Origin: Planctopirus ephydatiae
GTDB lineage: Bacteria; Planctomycetota; Planctomycetia; Planctomycetales; Planctomycetaceae
Assembly (NCBI RefSeq): GCF_007752345.1
Contig: NZ_CP036299.1
Location: 186,001 to 250,000 of the forward strand
Direction: 5' to 3'
DNA: 64,000 nt
Shown: piece after piece, positions 18,653-28,276 of the stretch
Numbering within the stretch: the stretch's first letter is position 1
Layout: each line of letters opens with the position of its first letter
Position numbers and translations under genes: made by a program
The notes under the pieces: model-generated
What the model saw: only the letters and a program-made list of their open reading frames with translations
Told to the model about the DNA's origin: nothing
The model's database searches: none

Positions 18653-19117
18653 TCAATCGGCCTTTAATTCGAGCTTGATGTCTGTGTTCCCTTTTTCGTC
18701 GATGGTGACGGTCAATGGGGTTTTCTTGGCATCGGTGTATTTCGCTGGCACGAGTGAGACTGGCTTGGCCACGGGGATCGCCGGTGTATCGTGGCTGGCG
18801 GGTGTCGAGGGGGCTTCCGGCATGGGTGCATTCTTCGTGACAGTCACTTTGTATGTGCCTGGGACTGCACCGGGATCAGGTGGGAAGGCCTTCGCATCAA
18901 ATTGACCAGCAGCGTTAGTCGCACTCGAGGCGGCTGTACCCCCGGTCGGTGGTACAAAAATCACGATGGCACCGGCCAGCGGCTCGCCGTTGTAAGTCAC
19001 GACACCCTGGGCAGGAACCGTTTTGGGTCTTTTGTCTTTGAACTTATCGCTGCCACCACCGCAACCCAGGTTCAGAATGATGACCAGACTGCAGACAACG
19101 ACCGAGAGACTTCGCAT
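18653..19117 (-). CDS. Secreted lipoprotein with carboxypeptidase-regulatory-like (transthyretin-like) fold
   Basis: A 154-residue lipoprotein: signal MRSLSVVVCSLVIILNLGCG with a lipobox ending in Cys19, then GGGSDKFKDKRPKTVPAQGVVTYNGEPLAGAIVIFVPP, the characteristic opening of carboxypeptidase-regulatory-like Ig folds in planctomycete lipoproteins, and GQFDAKAFPPDPGAVPGTYKVTVTK. The C-terminal half is Pro/Ala-rich and ends in a DIKLELKAD strand. Such genes are commonly paired with DUF1559 genes in planctomycetes, and indeed a DUF1559 gene lies just upstream on the same strand, although a hairpin terminator (19170-19230) stands between them. No enzymatic residues are visible; a structural or binding role on the cell surface is inferred. 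Confidence 0.9.
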   Translation of the reverse strand: MRSLSVVVCSLVIILNLGCGGGSDKFKDKRPKTVPAQGVVTYNGEPLAGAIVIFVPPTGGTAASSATNAAGQFDAKAFPPDPGAVPGTYKVTVTKNAPMPEAPSTPASHDTPAIPVAKPVSLVPAKYTDAKKTPLTVTIDEKGNTDIKLELKAD

Positions 19118-19169
19118 GGTATGATCCCTAAATCCAAGCCGTTCTTATGTTTTCCGGTTGGATCAAAGC

Positions 19170-19230
19170 AAAAGTAAAAAAGTCGTTAAGGCACAGACTC
19201 CCAGGGCGCACTGGAAATCGTGCCTTAGCG
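19170..19230 (-). terminator. Rho-independent terminator after the DUF1559 gene
   Basis: An 11-bp stem (19184-19194 pairs with 19220-19230, one G-T pair) with an inner small hairpin in the loop, followed in the leftward direction by ACTTTTTTACTTTTG. It closes the DUF1559 transcript before the lipoprotein gene. Confidence 0.75.
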
Positions 19231-19336
19231 ATCAAGGTGAGATGGGTCTTGAAGCTGATGCCTATCAATCGGGCGTGTCGTTAAGCCCTGAGATCACCAC
19301 GGGTTGATACGCATCGTGTTTGGCAAACCGGTGATT

Positions 19337-19366
19337 CATGCTTGCCCAGAGCTGCAAGCATGGCAC
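19337..19366. repeat. Dispersed palindromic repeat, family A
   Basis: CATGCTTGCCCAGAGCTGCA followed by AGCATGGCAC; arms CATGCTTGC and GCAAGCATG. Same family as 8873-8923 and 26671-26703. Confidence 0.75.
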
Positions 19367-19404
19367 ACTGGCTGGAACAACGGCACATCGAATCATCAGA
19401 GCCT

Positions 19405-20469
19405 TTAGAATTCACCAGTGGTTTCGCCACCAGCACGTGTTCCCAGTGCTCCCCAGACACCATAAGGTGAAGGGCCACCAGCGGTCGCACCCATCCAGGC
19501 GGCTGACTGATCACCCGTGTTGATGTTTTCGCTCACAAACCTGACGGCACCATCGGTCATCAGCACGTGGGCGCCGCCTGTATGACGACTGCCGACTGTG
19601 TTCACTGTGCTATTCCAGTGGCTGTGCCCAGCGTTTTCTGTACAAGATGGCCCGTTGGGAGGAATAGCTGTGGTGAAGCCATTAAAGAAGCCGCCGCCAT
19701 CGCCCCAGCGATAACCCCACGAAGTATCTCCTGTCCAACCGCCACCTGGGAATGTTCCTGTATTGCGATTAAAAAGTGCCGTGCAGGCTGCGGGATTCGC
19801 AATACCTGCCGTGTTCGAGACCATACCGCGAGTATTTGTACCCGTGGGGCGAACACCTTCGGCCATGGCAATCGTGTTGCTGGTGCCATCGAGGGCATCA
19901 CGAACACCATAACAAATGTGTGCACCGAACATGCCTCGGGATGCAACGAGGATAGGTGTGGCTGAACCACCGTTATTGCCTGATGAGGAAACGCTGTCAC
20001 CACTGGAGAAAGTGTAATTGTATCGACCAACGAGGCCACCAGCCGGCGGAGCCGAAAGCGTATCAGAAGGGCACATGATGGCTGGAAGGTCGCGCACCCA
20101 GTATCCGCCTGTGGTCCAAGGAACGGCAGTTCCGGTTTGAATTTGCTGGTAAAGTGGTGTCTGATCGAGATATGGGAGCAGACTCACAATGCCACTAAGG
20201 CGGGAACGCAGATGTGAGTAAGGTTGACCGCCTTGAGGCGTTCCCGGGCCCGCCTGTCTCGCATTAAACATTCCATAGGTGTCGTGATAGTTGTGGAGGG
20301 CCAGACCCAACTGCTTGAGGTTGTTACGGCACTGCGTACGGCGAGCCGCTTCACGAGCCTGCTGAACAGCAGGTAGAAGCAGAGCAATCAGGATCGCAAT
20401 AATCGCGATCACAACGAGGAGTTCAATCAGTGTGAACCCTCTGCGGCTAAGATGGGGGGAATGGGGCAT
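19405..20469 (-). CDS. DUF1559 protein with prepilin-type N-terminal methylation motif
   Basis: A 354-residue planctomycete DUF1559 (SBP_bac_10) protein. The N-terminus [20 protein letters not shown] carries the type IV prepilin / pseudopilin cleavage site (G|FTLIE) and hydrophobic helix, followed by [20 protein letters not shown], the invariant DUF1559 helix. The C-terminus has the typical [17 protein letters not shown] motif. Such proteins are exported and presumably processed by a prepilin peptidase (not in this window); their role is unknown but hundreds occur per planctomycete genome. Upstream is a long divergent region shared with the glycogen phosphorylase gene; downstream are a terminator and the TTR-like lipoprotein. 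Confidence 0.94.
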   Translation of the reverse strand: MPHSPHLSRRGFTLIELLVVIAIIAILIALLLPAVQQAREAARRTQCRNNLKQLGLALHNYHDTYGMFNARQAGPGTPQGGQPYSHLRSRLSGIVSLLPYLDQTPLYQQIQTGTAVPWTTGGYWVRDLPAIMCPSDTLSAPPAGGLVGRYNYTFSSGDSVSSSGNNGGSATPILVASRGMFGAHICYGVRDALDGTSNTIAMAEGVRPTGTNTRGMVSNTAGIANPAACTALFNRNTGTFPGGGWTGDTSWGYRWGDGGGFFNGFTTAIPPNGPSCTENAGHSHWNSTVNTVGSRHTGGAHVLMTDGAVRFVSENINTGDQSAAWMGATAGGPSPYGVWGALGTRAGGETTGEF

Positions 20470-21066
20470 GACAAACTCCTAAGAAAAGTAGGGAGAGAAG
20501 ACATTTCCGAATGGAAGATGGTGGAATCACCAATGTAACATCCTTACATCGTATCCATAGTGATCTATAGGTCAATTTGTTGGCAGCCATATCTCGTGTT
20601 TTTTTGTAAAAAAACTTTGAATCCGGGATTTTGCGCGGAACTTTCAGGAAAATTTGTGATTTTCAGTCTCAGACATTGAGTTTCCCCGCGGGGCACCTCG
20701 GGGAATCGAAGCTGCACCTCATCTCCGCACATATGCCCATGTTTTGTGCGAGGAGCTCCACCCCTGCGGTTCGAATCATTCTTTCCCATCAAAAGATTTG
20801 GCTAAAATCTTGTCTGTAAGGGCTCATTGTGACCTTCCAGAACGCAGACTGCTGGACGAATAGGCATTCCGTTTGCGACTCCTGATTTTTCACGCCGATT
20901 TACCAATCTTCCGGGAGAAATCCTGTTCTCCTGCCGCTAGACTGCCGCTGGAGAATCGACTGTAGATATTCGACCTGGCAGTCTCCCGGAGATCCTGTGA
21001 TCAGCATTTGGCTCCGCAAGAGAGACCTGGAAACAAGACACCCCTGCAAAAGAGGACGAGCTGTAC
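20470..21066. other. Divergent intergenic region upstream of DUF1559 and glgP
   Basis: About 600 bp between the leftward DUF1559 gene and the rightward phosphorylase gene. I inspected it for tRNA-like elements (there is a GGTTCGAATC string near 20768) but no acceptor or anticodon stem pairs. No family-matching reading frame is seen. Likely holds two promoters. Confidence 0.5.
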
Positions 21067-23208
21067 ATGGCCAAGTCATTTCGGGATAAGCTTTTTGCTC
21101 TGGCACACAACTACTGGTGGTGCTGGCAGCCAGATGTGACCTCGATCTTTCGTGATCTCGACGCTGCCAAGTGGCGCGAACTGGATCATAACCCGGTCTT
21201 GCTACTGGAAAGTCTGACAGAAGATCTCCTCGAACAGCGAGCTCGCGAGTCTGTTCTGCACTCACGCGTGAACTATGCGTATCGCCGCTGCGAAGAGTAC
21301 CTGCACGACAAGAACACGTGGGGTGCCTTGAATGCCGGTATTCTTGGTCAGAAGCCTGTGGCCTACTTCTCGGCTGAGTTCGGGATTCACGAATCGTTGC
21401 CGAACTACTCGGGTGGTCTCGGTGTGCTGGCTGGGGATCATCTCAAGAGTGCATCCGACCTGGGTGTCCCCCTGGTGGCGGTAGGTCTACTTTATAATGA
21501 GGGCTATTTCTCGCAGCAGATCGATGAAGATGGCTGGCAGCGCGAAATTTATGATCCTGTCAGTAATCACCGGCTCCCCATCCAGAAAGCCAAAGGTCTG
21601 GATGGCAAAGATGTCATCGTCAAAGTCGATACCCGTACGGGTTCAATCCATGCTCAGGCCTGGCAGGTCAATGTGGGCCGCGTGCGCCTGTTCCTGCTGG
21701 ATACGAATATCGAGCAGAACACACCTGAAGATCGCCGCCTGACAGCCCGTCTTTACGGCGGTGACGTGCGGATTCGAATTCGCCAGGAAGTGATCCTCGG
21801 GATTGGTGGCGTGCGTGCTTTGGCACAGATGGGGATTGTTCCTAATGTCGTCCACATGAACGAAGGCCACTCGGCTTTCGCCACACTCGAACTCATTCGC
21901 CAGCGGATGAACGATGATGGCATGTCCTTTCCAGATGCCATGCGTGAAACGACGGAAATGTGTGTCTTCACCACACATACACCCGTGCCCGCAGGTCATG
22001 ACCGTTTCGGTTACGACATGATTGACGAGCACCTGGGGCCTACGGCTGATCAACTGGGTATTGGCACGGTGGGGCTGATTGGTTTGGGCCGCGTGAATGT
22101 GGCTGATCCGAATGAGCCATTCACCATGACAGTTCTGGCATTCAAGTGCAGTCGCCGGGCGAATGGGGTTTCGGCATTGCATGGCATGGTGAGTCGTCGC
22201 ATGTGGACGGGCTTGTGGCCTAATAAAGCCGAGCACGAAATCCCGATTGGTCATATTACGAACGGTGTGCACCTGGGAACTTGGCTTGCGCCGCAGCTGG
22301 CCGAAGTCTACAACCGCGTGCTGCCACCGGACTGGAAGCAGCGCAGTGGTGAAGCCGATACCTGGAAGAACTTTGAGAGCATTTCGAGCGGGGAATTCTG
22401 GGAAGCTCACGAAGCACTTAAACAGCGCCTGATTGGGATGGTTCGCCGCCGGATGATCACTCGTGCTCAAAGGCTCAACCACGACAAGAAAGAGCTGATC
22501 GAGCTGGAATCACTGCTGAATCCGGAAGCATTAACGATTGGTTTTGCCCGCCGGTTTGCTCCCTACAAGCGAGCCGATCTGGTGCTGAAAGACGTCGCTC
22601 AGCTGGCGGGGATCGTGGCTGATTCCGAGCGTCCTGTGCAACTGATTTTCGCTGGCAAGAGCCATCCGGCCGACGATTTCGGCAAGGGGATCTTGCAGCG
22701 GATCTTCAAGATGTCGCAAGACCCGGCGTTCAAGGGGAAAGTGGTTCTCGTCGAGAACTACGATATGAACCTGGCCCGGCACCTTGTTCAAGGTGTGGAC
22801 GTGTGGCTCAACAACCCACGGCGTCCTCTGGAAGCTTCGGGGACGAGTGGTCAGAAGGTGGTCCTCAATGGCGGCCTCAACTGCTCGATTCTCGATGGCT
22901 GGTGGGCGGAGGCTTACGATGGTCTCAATGGTTTCGCGATTGGGAATGGTCGTATTCACTCCAACCAGGAAATTCAGGATGAGCGCGACGCGAAGGCGCT
23001 GATGAAGGTTCTTCAGGAAGAAGTGATTCCACTCTTCTACGACCGCGACGAGCATGGCCAGCCACACAACTGGATCAAGCACATGAAGCGGTCAGTCCGT
23101 ACTCTCGGCTGGCGATTCAACAGTGATCGTCAGGTGATGGATTACGTGATGAAGGGCTACATTCCCGCAGCAGGTGGCGAGTACTGCGAAATGGATCGCT
23201 TCCATTAG
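21067..23208 (+). CDS. glgP: Alpha-glucan phosphorylase (GT35, DUF3417-containing type)
   Basis: A 713-residue glycogen/maltodextrin phosphorylase that releases glucose-1-phosphate from alpha-1,4-glucans using pyridoxal phosphate. The N-terminal DUF3417 segment ([20 protein letters not shown]) marks the bacterial-archaeal branch. [30 protein letters not shown] near 97-127 is the strongly conserved glucan-site region, and [16 protein letters not shown] near 262 follows. Near residue 596 the [20 protein letters not shown] motif carries the PLP lysine. Length is shorter than the 815-850 of classical enzymes but complete for this branch. A clear terminator follows at 23278-23313. It is a single gene with its own promoter region. 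Confidence 0.95.
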   Translation: MAKSFRDKLFALAHNYWWCWQPDVTSIFRDLDAAKWRELDHNPVLLLESLTEDLLEQRARESVLHSRVNYAYRRCEEYLHDKNTWGALNAGILGQKPVAYFSAEFGIHESLPNYSGGLGVLAGDHLKSASDLGVPLVAVGLLYNEGYFSQQIDEDGWQREIYDPVSNHRLPIQKAKGLDGKDVIVKVDTRTGSIHAQAWQVNVGRVRLFLLDTNIEQNTPEDRRLTARLYGGDVRIRIRQEVILGIGGVRALAQMGIVPNVVHMNEGHSAFATLELIRQRMNDDGMSFPDAMRETTEMCVFTTHTPVPAGHDRFGYDMIDEHLGPTADQLGIGTVGLIGLGRVNVADPNEPFTMTVLAFKCSRRANGVSALHGMVSRRMWTGLWPNKAEHEIPIGHITNGVHLGTWLAPQLAEVYNRVLPPDWKQRSGEADTWKNFESISSGEFWEAHEALKQRLIGMVRRRMITRAQRLNHDKKELIELESLLNPEALTIGFARRFAPYKRADLVLKDVAQLAGIVADSERPVQLIFAGKSHPADDFGKGILQRIFKMSQDPAFKGKVVLVENYDMNLARHLVQGVDVWLNNPRRPLEASGTSGQKVVLNGGLNCSILDGWWAEAYDGLNGFAIGNGRIHSNQEIQDERDAKALMKVLQEEVIPLFYDRDEHGQPHNWIKHMKRSVRTLGWRFNSDRQVMDYVMKGYIPAAGGEYCEMDRFH

Positions 23209-23277
23209 GCCCGACCGTCGTGGTCAACTCGCAAGAAGTTGGCTGCGGGCTGTGGTTGGCAAATAACCGTCTCCACG

Positions 23278-23313
23278 ACAGCCTGGATCTCGCAAGAGAC
23301 CCAGGCTGTTTTC
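23278..23313 (+). terminator. Rho-independent terminator of glgP
   Basis: ACAGCCTGG (23278-23286) pairs perfectly with CCAGGCTGT (23301-23309), 14-base loop, followed by TTTTC. Located 70 bp after the phosphorylase stop. Confidence 0.85.
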
Positions 23314-23356
23314 AGTTGAGTGGGGGTATCCTCTTCACTACGTCTCGCGGAAGTTT

Positions 23357-23695
23357 CTAATAGCGAGGGAGTGTCGGATCGATGGTCGTCGCCCAGTGAT
23401 CGATGCCACCGGCCATACTCACAGCCTTCGGAAAACCCTGCTGCCTGAGCCACTGCGCCACCCGCAGGCTCCGGCCACCATGGTGGCAATGCACCACAAT
23501 GTCGTTCTCTTTCTGGCCTGCAAGTTCGCTCACTCGTTCCTGTAACTGGCTCATCGGCAGGAGTAATGCGGCTTCGAGATGCACAATCAGATGTTCATCC
23601 GGTTCGCGGCAATCGATCAGTAAAAATGGCTTTCCTTCGTCAAGCCACTGCTTAACGAGGGAACAGTTCGTTTCGAGTGGGAGTTCTTCAGTCAT
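23357..23695 (-). CDS. Rhodanese-domain protein
   Basis: A 112-residue single rhodanese domain: LIDCREPDEHLIVHLEAALL near 30-49 (the CREPxE motif) and the catalytic loop HCHHGGRS near 90, where Cys is the persulfide-carrying residue. Rhodaneses transfer sulfane sulfur to thiophilic acceptors; single-domain forms often supply sulfur to biosynthetic enzymes or act in thiosulfate/cyanide metabolism. I used the ATG at 23693-23695 (MTEELPLETN); an in-frame GTG four codons upstream is equally open. It lies on the same strand as the DHDPS-like and Nudix genes, separated by 164 bp. Confidence 0.92.
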   Translation of the reverse strand: MTEELPLETNCSLVKQWLDEGKPFLLIDCREPDEHLIVHLEAALLLPMSQLQERVSELAGQKENDIVVHCHHGGRSLRVAQWLRQQGFPKAVSMAGGIDHWATTIDPTLPRY

Positions 23696-23859
23696 CGCGG
23701 GGCTCACAATTCCAGGGTTCGTGCAGCCAGCTCACTGGTTCTCAGCAGGGAGGCTCGCTTGAACATGACATTCATTGTATCGATTCAAGACCGATTGGAA
23801 GCAAAAAGCGTCGATTCTCCGGTCATTTGTCAGGCCCATGGGTTCGGGCAGACAAAGAT

Positions 23860-24858
23860 TCATGCCCATCCACCGGCCGGTGCTGAATGAGCAGGCGTGA
23901 GGATTTCAAGCCCCATCGATTTCGCGATTTCCTCGAGCACAGGCAGATCGGTCGCGGGTCGTGTCGGGCTGCCTGGATAGGTAAAATCTGTTTTGGCCCA
24001 GCCACGCAGTTTCAGGAATTGCGCTGCCGTATGCTTGTAAGCGGCCCCCGGGTGACGAAAGGCAAACGCTCCCAGGTACTGAAGCTGATCGTTGAGTTCA
24101 AAGAACCGGGCGTCACTCTCGGCCCAGTAACGATCGCGCAAAGCGAACAGATCGGGGGCAAATGTGCTCAGGCCCAGGAGATAATCACTGCCATACATCA
24201 CCATGTCGATGGCGAGGTCGTTCCCGGTATAGAGGATGAAATCGGGTCGCTCGCGATTACGAATCACGAGTCGTTCGAACTCAGGCAGCCTGTGAAACGA
24301 TGAATGCTTGGCACCGACGCATTGCCGGATCTTCAGCAGGCCACGGAATGTGTCCAGATCGTAAACTTTGCCAAAGCGGGCTAAGTCGGTCGTCAATTCA
24401 AACCCGAGAAAGCGGTCACAACCACGGGCCAGTTGCTCATAGCGACTCAGGATTTCATCGCTGGTCCCTGTGGTGAGTCCGAACGATTGAAACACAATTG
24501 GCAACCCACCGGCTCGGGCAATCGCCTCCATGCGTGATGCATAATGAGCACCATGAAATGCCGCACCCGGCTCATCACGCACAAACGCACCCGCAATGAA
24601 TGGCTTCCCGCCCAGAATCGATTGCGTTCGCTGCAGGATCTCGTCTTCGAGTGGAACTCCCAACAGGTTGATGTACCCCGTATCCATATTCACTGCAGGA
24701 GTGAGACCAGCTTCAACCGTACGGATCAAATGCTCTTCCCACGCGTCCCAGTCGATGGTGGTCTGGTCGCTCATGGGCAGCAGGATGGCCGACGCTCCAC
24801 GAGTGGTTCTACCCGGCTGGAGCATCGACAGCGGATCAATCTTCGGAGGAGATGACAT
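23860..24858 (-). CDS. Dihydrodipicolinate synthase (DapA/NAL) family protein
   Basis: A 332-residue class I aldolase-type TIM barrel. GASAILLPMSDQTTIDWDAW near the N-terminus matches the DHDPS family entry strand, and IRQCVGAKHSSFHRLPEFER carries the Schiff-base lysine (VGAKHSS) near residue 180. The usual upstream Tyr region is less clear and the protein is longer than DapA (about 290), with a C-terminal extension. So a non-DapA aldolase or lyase acting on a keto acid or sugar acid is more likely than lysine biosynthesis. The ATG at 24858 is chosen; the frame is open 16 codons further. The Nudix gene ends 66 bp upstream. Confidence 0.82.
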   Translation of the reverse strand: MSSPPKIDPLSMLQPGRTTRGASAILLPMSDQTTIDWDAWEEHLIRTVEAGLTPAVNMDTGYINLLGVPLEDEILQRTQSILGGKPFIAGAFVRDEPGAAFHGAHYASRMEAIARAGGLPIVFQSFGLTTGTSDEILSRYEQLARGCDRFLGFELTTDLARFGKVYDLDTFRGLLKIRQCVGAKHSSFHRLPEFERLVIRNRERPDFILYTGNDLAIDMVMYGSDYLLGLSTFAPDLFALRDRYWAESDARFFELNDQLQYLGAFAFRHPGAAYKHTAAQFLKLRGWAKTDFTYPGSPTRPATDLPVLEEIAKSMGLEILTPAHSAPAGGWA

Positions 24859-24924
24859 GATCACTTTTCCAGAGTTCGATCGATCACCGTCGATCATCAA
24901 GGACATCAGGCCACCGATGACAAT

Positions 24925-25383
24925 TCACGAGGCTGCAGGCGGATCGACACGCAGCACTTCCGGATTGGAGGTAAAATGTTCTTCAATTTTTGCCAGGAGC
25001 GGATTGATCGTGTACCGCTGAATGTGATGAGGCGGCGTCCAGAGTCGCCACTCGTAACCGACATGCTCCGTGAGCTTCAGTGGCCGATCGCGATTCAGCC
25101 AGCCCAGATAAATCATCAGGGTTTTTTCGACAGGCTCGGGACCAAAGCGCGCTTCGACGGGATGATAGGTCTCGGAGTAACTGAAGGTGGGGTCAAGCAC
25201 GACATCTGTCCGCGGAATCCCGGTTTCTTCTTCCATCTCGCGCAGGGCACATTCGAGATCGTTCTCACCCTCTTCCAGATGCCCCTTGGGAAGATCAAAA
25301 CGATGCCGATGCTTCAGCAGAAGATAGGTCAGATGTGGAGTTTTACGAAACAGGATGACTCCGCACGCCCTGACTTGTCGCAT
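24925..25383 (-). CDS. Nudix hydrolase, Ap4A-hydrolase-like
   Basis: A 152-residue Nudix protein. The Nudix box GHLEEGENDLECALREMEEE followed by TGI (near residues 40-62) fits GX5EX7REUXEEXGU exactly, so the magnesium-binding glutamates are intact. The N-terminus MRQVRACGVILFRKTPHLTYLLLKH and the later WLNRDRPLKLTEHVGYEWR resemble bis(5'-nucleosyl)-tetraphosphatases, which hydrolyse Ap4A. The ATG at 25383 is preferred; the frame extends 53 codons upstream without similarity. It is the first gene of a leftward group with the DHDPS-like gene. Confidence 0.93.
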   Translation of the reverse strand: MRQVRACGVILFRKTPHLTYLLLKHRHRFDLPKGHLEEGENDLECALREMEEETGIPRTDVVLDPTFSYSETYHPVEARFGPEPVEKTLMIYLGWLNRDRPLKLTEHVGYEWRLWTPPHHIQRYTINPLLAKIEEHFTSNPEVLRVDPPAAS

Positions 25384-26011
25384 GCTTGATTGTCTCCTGA
25401 TGAAAAATTCACGATGAAAGTAATGGTAACTGCAGTGACATCGACAGACAGGTGGATGGCCAATCTCTGGCCCGCAGCCAGAATTTCTCTCAGGCTGACG
25501 GACGATCGACGCACCGTCAACCTTCCGGAAACTGGCTGACACATTGAATATATCGCCAGTTACCTGCGCTGGCGAACGATCAGACCGTTTCGGGCAAGTT
25601 TCATCCTCTCTGTCGCCTGGGGTACCTCGCGTGAAAATCTCCTTTCACCGCTCTTCTGGCGAGGGTTGCAACAGCTGTCAATCTGCTGAAAAGGGCTTTT
25701 TCATGCCAGCGAGACTCGGCAGAACTTGGAGAGCTTTATGAGATATGCCTCTTGAGAGTGTTGTTCACAAGGTGGGATTCCCTAGAATAGAAGGCAAGTC
25801 GCGAGTGTGGCGAAAAGGGCATCTGTCGCGTGATATTGCCTTTGGAACCATCGCTGAACGACCAGACATTTGCCTGACAAACGCCCACAGGTTTCCTGAA
25901 GGGGTGAGGGTTTATGGCAGATTCCCGCCAGTTATGAACCAGAAGGTGGCCTGCCGTCTGAAGAGATGCATCTGCTTGAGCCATCGAAACGAAATTGAAG
26001 GAGAATCGATT
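25384..26011. other. Divergent intergenic region between nudix and sodA
   Basis: About 630 bp. The right half is open in the sodA frame from 25745 but that segment has no family features and lacks a good ribosome-binding site, so I treat it as leader. The sodA Shine-Dalgarno sequence GAAGGAG is at 25997-26003. No RNA gene recognised. Confidence 0.5.
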
Positions 26012-26629
26012 ATGCCTTTCACATTGCCTGCTTTGCCCTATGCACCCACAGCTCTAGAGCCGCACATTGATGCCCAGACGATGGAAATCCACCACGGCAA
26101 GCATCATCAGGCCTACATCAACAATGCCAACAAGGCTTTGGAAGGTCATCCCGAACTGGCAGCGCTCACTGCGGAGCAGCTTATTTCCGATCTTTCCAAG
26201 GTTCCCGAAGGGATTCGCACAGTCATCCGCAACAATGCGGGTGGTCATGCCAACCATTCGCTCTTCTGGACAGTCCTGGCGCCGAATGCTGGTGGTACAC
26301 CGACCGGGGCACTCGAAGCGGCAATTAACCACACGTTTGGGACATTCGACGCCTTCAAGGAAAAGTTCAACGCTGCCGCCACCACCCGTTTTGGCAGTGG
26401 CTGGGCCTGGTTGAGTGTTGATTCCAAGGGTGGTCTGGTGGTGGAGAGCACACCCAATCAGGACAGCCCCCTGATGGAAGGCCGCACACCGATCCTGGGG
26501 CTCGATGTGTGGGAACATGCTTATTATCTCAAGTATCAGAACCGTCGCCCGGATTATATTGCTTCGTTCTGGAACATTGTGAACTGGCCCGAAGTCTCCA
26601 AGCGATTTGCTGCCGCTGGTGGCAAGTAA
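26012..26629 (+). CDS. sodA: Superoxide dismutase, manganese type
   Basis: A 205-residue Mn/Fe superoxide dismutase dismutating superoxide to peroxide and oxygen, probably cytoplasmic as no signal peptide is seen. Metal ligands by position are His27 (EIHHGKHH), His82 ([10 protein letters not shown]), Asp165 and His169 ([12 protein letters not shown]). The Gly at AGGHANH and the Gln in TPNQDSPL are those typical of Mn rather than Fe enzymes. The start ATG at 26012 has GAAGGAG upstream. A terminator hairpin follows at 26746-26777, beyond a family A repeat. Confidence 0.96.
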   Translation: MPFTLPALPYAPTALEPHIDAQTMEIHHGKHHQAYINNANKALEGHPELAALTAEQLISDLSKVPEGIRTVIRNNAGGHANHSLFWTVLAPNAGGTPTGALEAAINHTFGTFDAFKEKFNAAATTRFGSGWAWLSVDSKGGLVVESTPNQDSPLMEGRTPILGLDVWEHAYYLKYQNRRPDYIASFWNIVNWPEVSKRFAAAGGK

Positions 26630-26670
26630 CACGAGTCGTCATTTAACGATGGTGTGTTGAAGAGCACGGA

Positions 26671-26703
26671 AGCATGCTTGCCCAGAGCTGCAAGCATGGC
26701 ACA
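26671..26703. repeat. Dispersed palindromic repeat, family A
   Basis: AGCATGCTTGCCCAGAGCTG followed by CAAGCATGGCACA; nearly identical to the copy at 19337-19366. Lies between sodA and its terminator. Confidence 0.75.
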
Positions 26704-26745
26704 AAGCCATCTCACGTAGATGCTCAATTCTTATGCCAGCTCATA

Positions 26746-26777
26746 ACTCCCGGGACTCTTTCGAGTCTCGGGAGTTT
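26746..26777 (+). terminator. Rho-independent terminator downstream of sodA
   Basis: ACTCCCGGGACT (26746-26757), six-base loop, AGTCTCGGGAGT (26764-26775) with one G-T pair, followed by TTT. Confidence 0.75.
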
Positions 26778-26856
26778 GCATTGAGCTATGAAACATCGTC
26801 ATCATCACTTGAGCGAACTTGGAAAAACGTCCTGATGCAGCGAAAGAGTTTCTCAC

Positions 26857-28248
26857 ATGAGTACCAATCAGGCTGTGCCGGCATCGGGTCAAAGTCCAGC
26901 AAACAGCAGCCTGCCAGCCGGTTTGCAGACTCAATTGCAGGCCTCGATTCCGCAGAAGCGATTTCTCGACTGCGTGCATTGCGGGCTGTGTCTTTCGGCC
27001 TGCCCGACGTATCTCGAAACCGGCGATGAAAACGACAGCCCGCGAGGGCGCATTTATCTCATGCGAGCTGTGGCCGAAGGACGGACCGGCCTGACCAATG
27101 AAATCGCCTCCCATCTCGAAGCCTGCCTCGATTGCCGGGCCTGTGAAACGGCCTGTCCTTCGGGAGTCCAGTACGGGCGGCTCATCGAGCCCTTCCGCGT
27201 GGCGATGGAAACCACACGAACTGAGGTGCAACCGGGGTTGGCCAATCAGGCCAGCCAATGGCTGACAAGTACCTTACTGACGAAACTCTTTCCTTCTGCA
27301 GGGCTCACACAATGGGCGTTGTGGCCTGCCCGCTGGATGCAGGCACTGGGTGTTGATGGATTGGCGAAGAGCTGGCCAGCACGAGCATTGACGCCGCAAA
27401 TTCTGCAGCGGATGCATCGCCTGTTGCCGAAGTTGTCGCCCCCTGCAGGTGCGCTGCCGGATCGTTTCGCCCCGGTGGGCCCGCGGCGGGCAACAGTCGC
27501 CTTGCTGACAGGTTGTGTCGCTGAAGCCATGTTCTCGCAAACCAACCGAGCGACCATCCGCGTCCTGCAGCACAACGGTTGTGAAGTGCTCATTCCGAAG
27601 ACACAGGCCTGCTGTGGTGCGATTCACTATCACAATGGTGATCGAACGAAGGCCATGCGTCTGGCACGTCAGAACCTGGGGGCATTTCCGTGGCGAAATA
27701 TTGATGCCGTGATTGCCAACGTCGCTGGCTGCGGTGCGATGCTCAAAGACTATGGCCACATTGGGGAAGAAGATCCGCAGATTGATCCTGTGTTACTGGA
27801 AGAACTGACTTCATTCGCCCATAAGATCAAGGATGTCTCTGAGTTTCTTGTCGATTTGGGGCCTGTTGAACCGCAGCATCCGGTGCACCTGAAAGCCGTC
27901 TATCACGATGCCTGCCATCTCTGCCATGCCCAAAAGGTCAAGCAGCAGCCCCGACAACTCTTGAGCCTGATTCCCGGATTAACGATCGCCCCGATCGAAG
28001 AGGCCGAAATCTGCTGCGGCGCAGCAGGAAGTTATAATCTGACTCAGCCGGAAATGGCCGATCGACTCGGACAGCGGAAAGTGCGGCATATCCTGGAAGT
28101 TCAGGGCGTGCAGGCTGTCCTGACAGGGAATGCCGGTTGTGCGCTGCAAATGGCAGCCTGCCTCTCGGAAGCCAATTCCAGCATACCGGTCATGCATGTC
28201 ATGGACATTCTCGACCAGAGCTACGGGCCACTGCCACAAAACAGGTAA
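26857..28248 (+). CDS. glcF: Glycolate oxidase iron-sulfur subunit-like protein (GlcF family)
   Basis: A 463-residue electron-transfer protein with two 4Fe-4S motifs (CVHCGLCLSACPTYLETGDE near 48-67 and CLDCRACETACPSG near 92-105) and two CCG domains: a first CCG in TQACCGAIHYHNGDRTKAMR near 250, and the second domain with YHDACHLCHAQKVKQQPRQL near 351 and EICCGAAGSYNL near 386. This is the GlcF arrangement, in which the subunit passes electrons from a flavoprotein (GlcD/E) to the quinone pool. No GlcD or GlcE gene lies in the window, so the partner is elsewhere, or the protein serves another FAD oxidoreductase such as lactate or D-2-hydroxyacid dehydrogenase. The N-terminal 30 residues are a Ser/Gln-rich leader. 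Confidence 0.92.
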   Translation: MSTNQAVPASGQSPANSSLPAGLQTQLQASIPQKRFLDCVHCGLCLSACPTYLETGDENDSPRGRIYLMRAVAEGRTGLTNEIASHLEACLDCRACETACPSGVQYGRLIEPFRVAMETTRTEVQPGLANQASQWLTSTLLTKLFPSAGLTQWALWPARWMQALGVDGLAKSWPARALTPQILQRMHRLLPKLSPPAGALPDRFAPVGPRRATVALLTGCVAEAMFSQTNRATIRVLQHNGCEVLIPKTQACCGAIHYHNGDRTKAMRLARQNLGAFPWRNIDAVIANVAGCGAMLKDYGHIGEEDPQIDPVLLEELTSFAHKIKDVSEFLVDLGPVEPQHPVHLKAVYHDACHLCHAQKVKQQPRQLLSLIPGLTIAPIEEAEICCGAAGSYNLTQPEMADRLGQRKVRHILEVQGVQAVLTGNAGCALQMAACLSEANSSIPVMHVMDILDQSYGPLPQNR

Positions 28249-28276
28249 CTTTCGGGCAGCCCGCTGCACACGAAGA

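Noticed and set aside
20690-20800. GGTTCGAATC string resembling a tRNA T-loop
   Set aside because: No pairing of T-stem, acceptor or anticodon stems on either strand.
21643-22482. 279-codon leftward frame in glgP
   Set aside because: Antisense shadow of a conserved enzyme gene.
25745-26011. 89-codon extension of the sodA frame upstream of its ATG
   Set aside because: No similarity and the strong GAAGGAG site fits the ATG at 26012; treated as leader.
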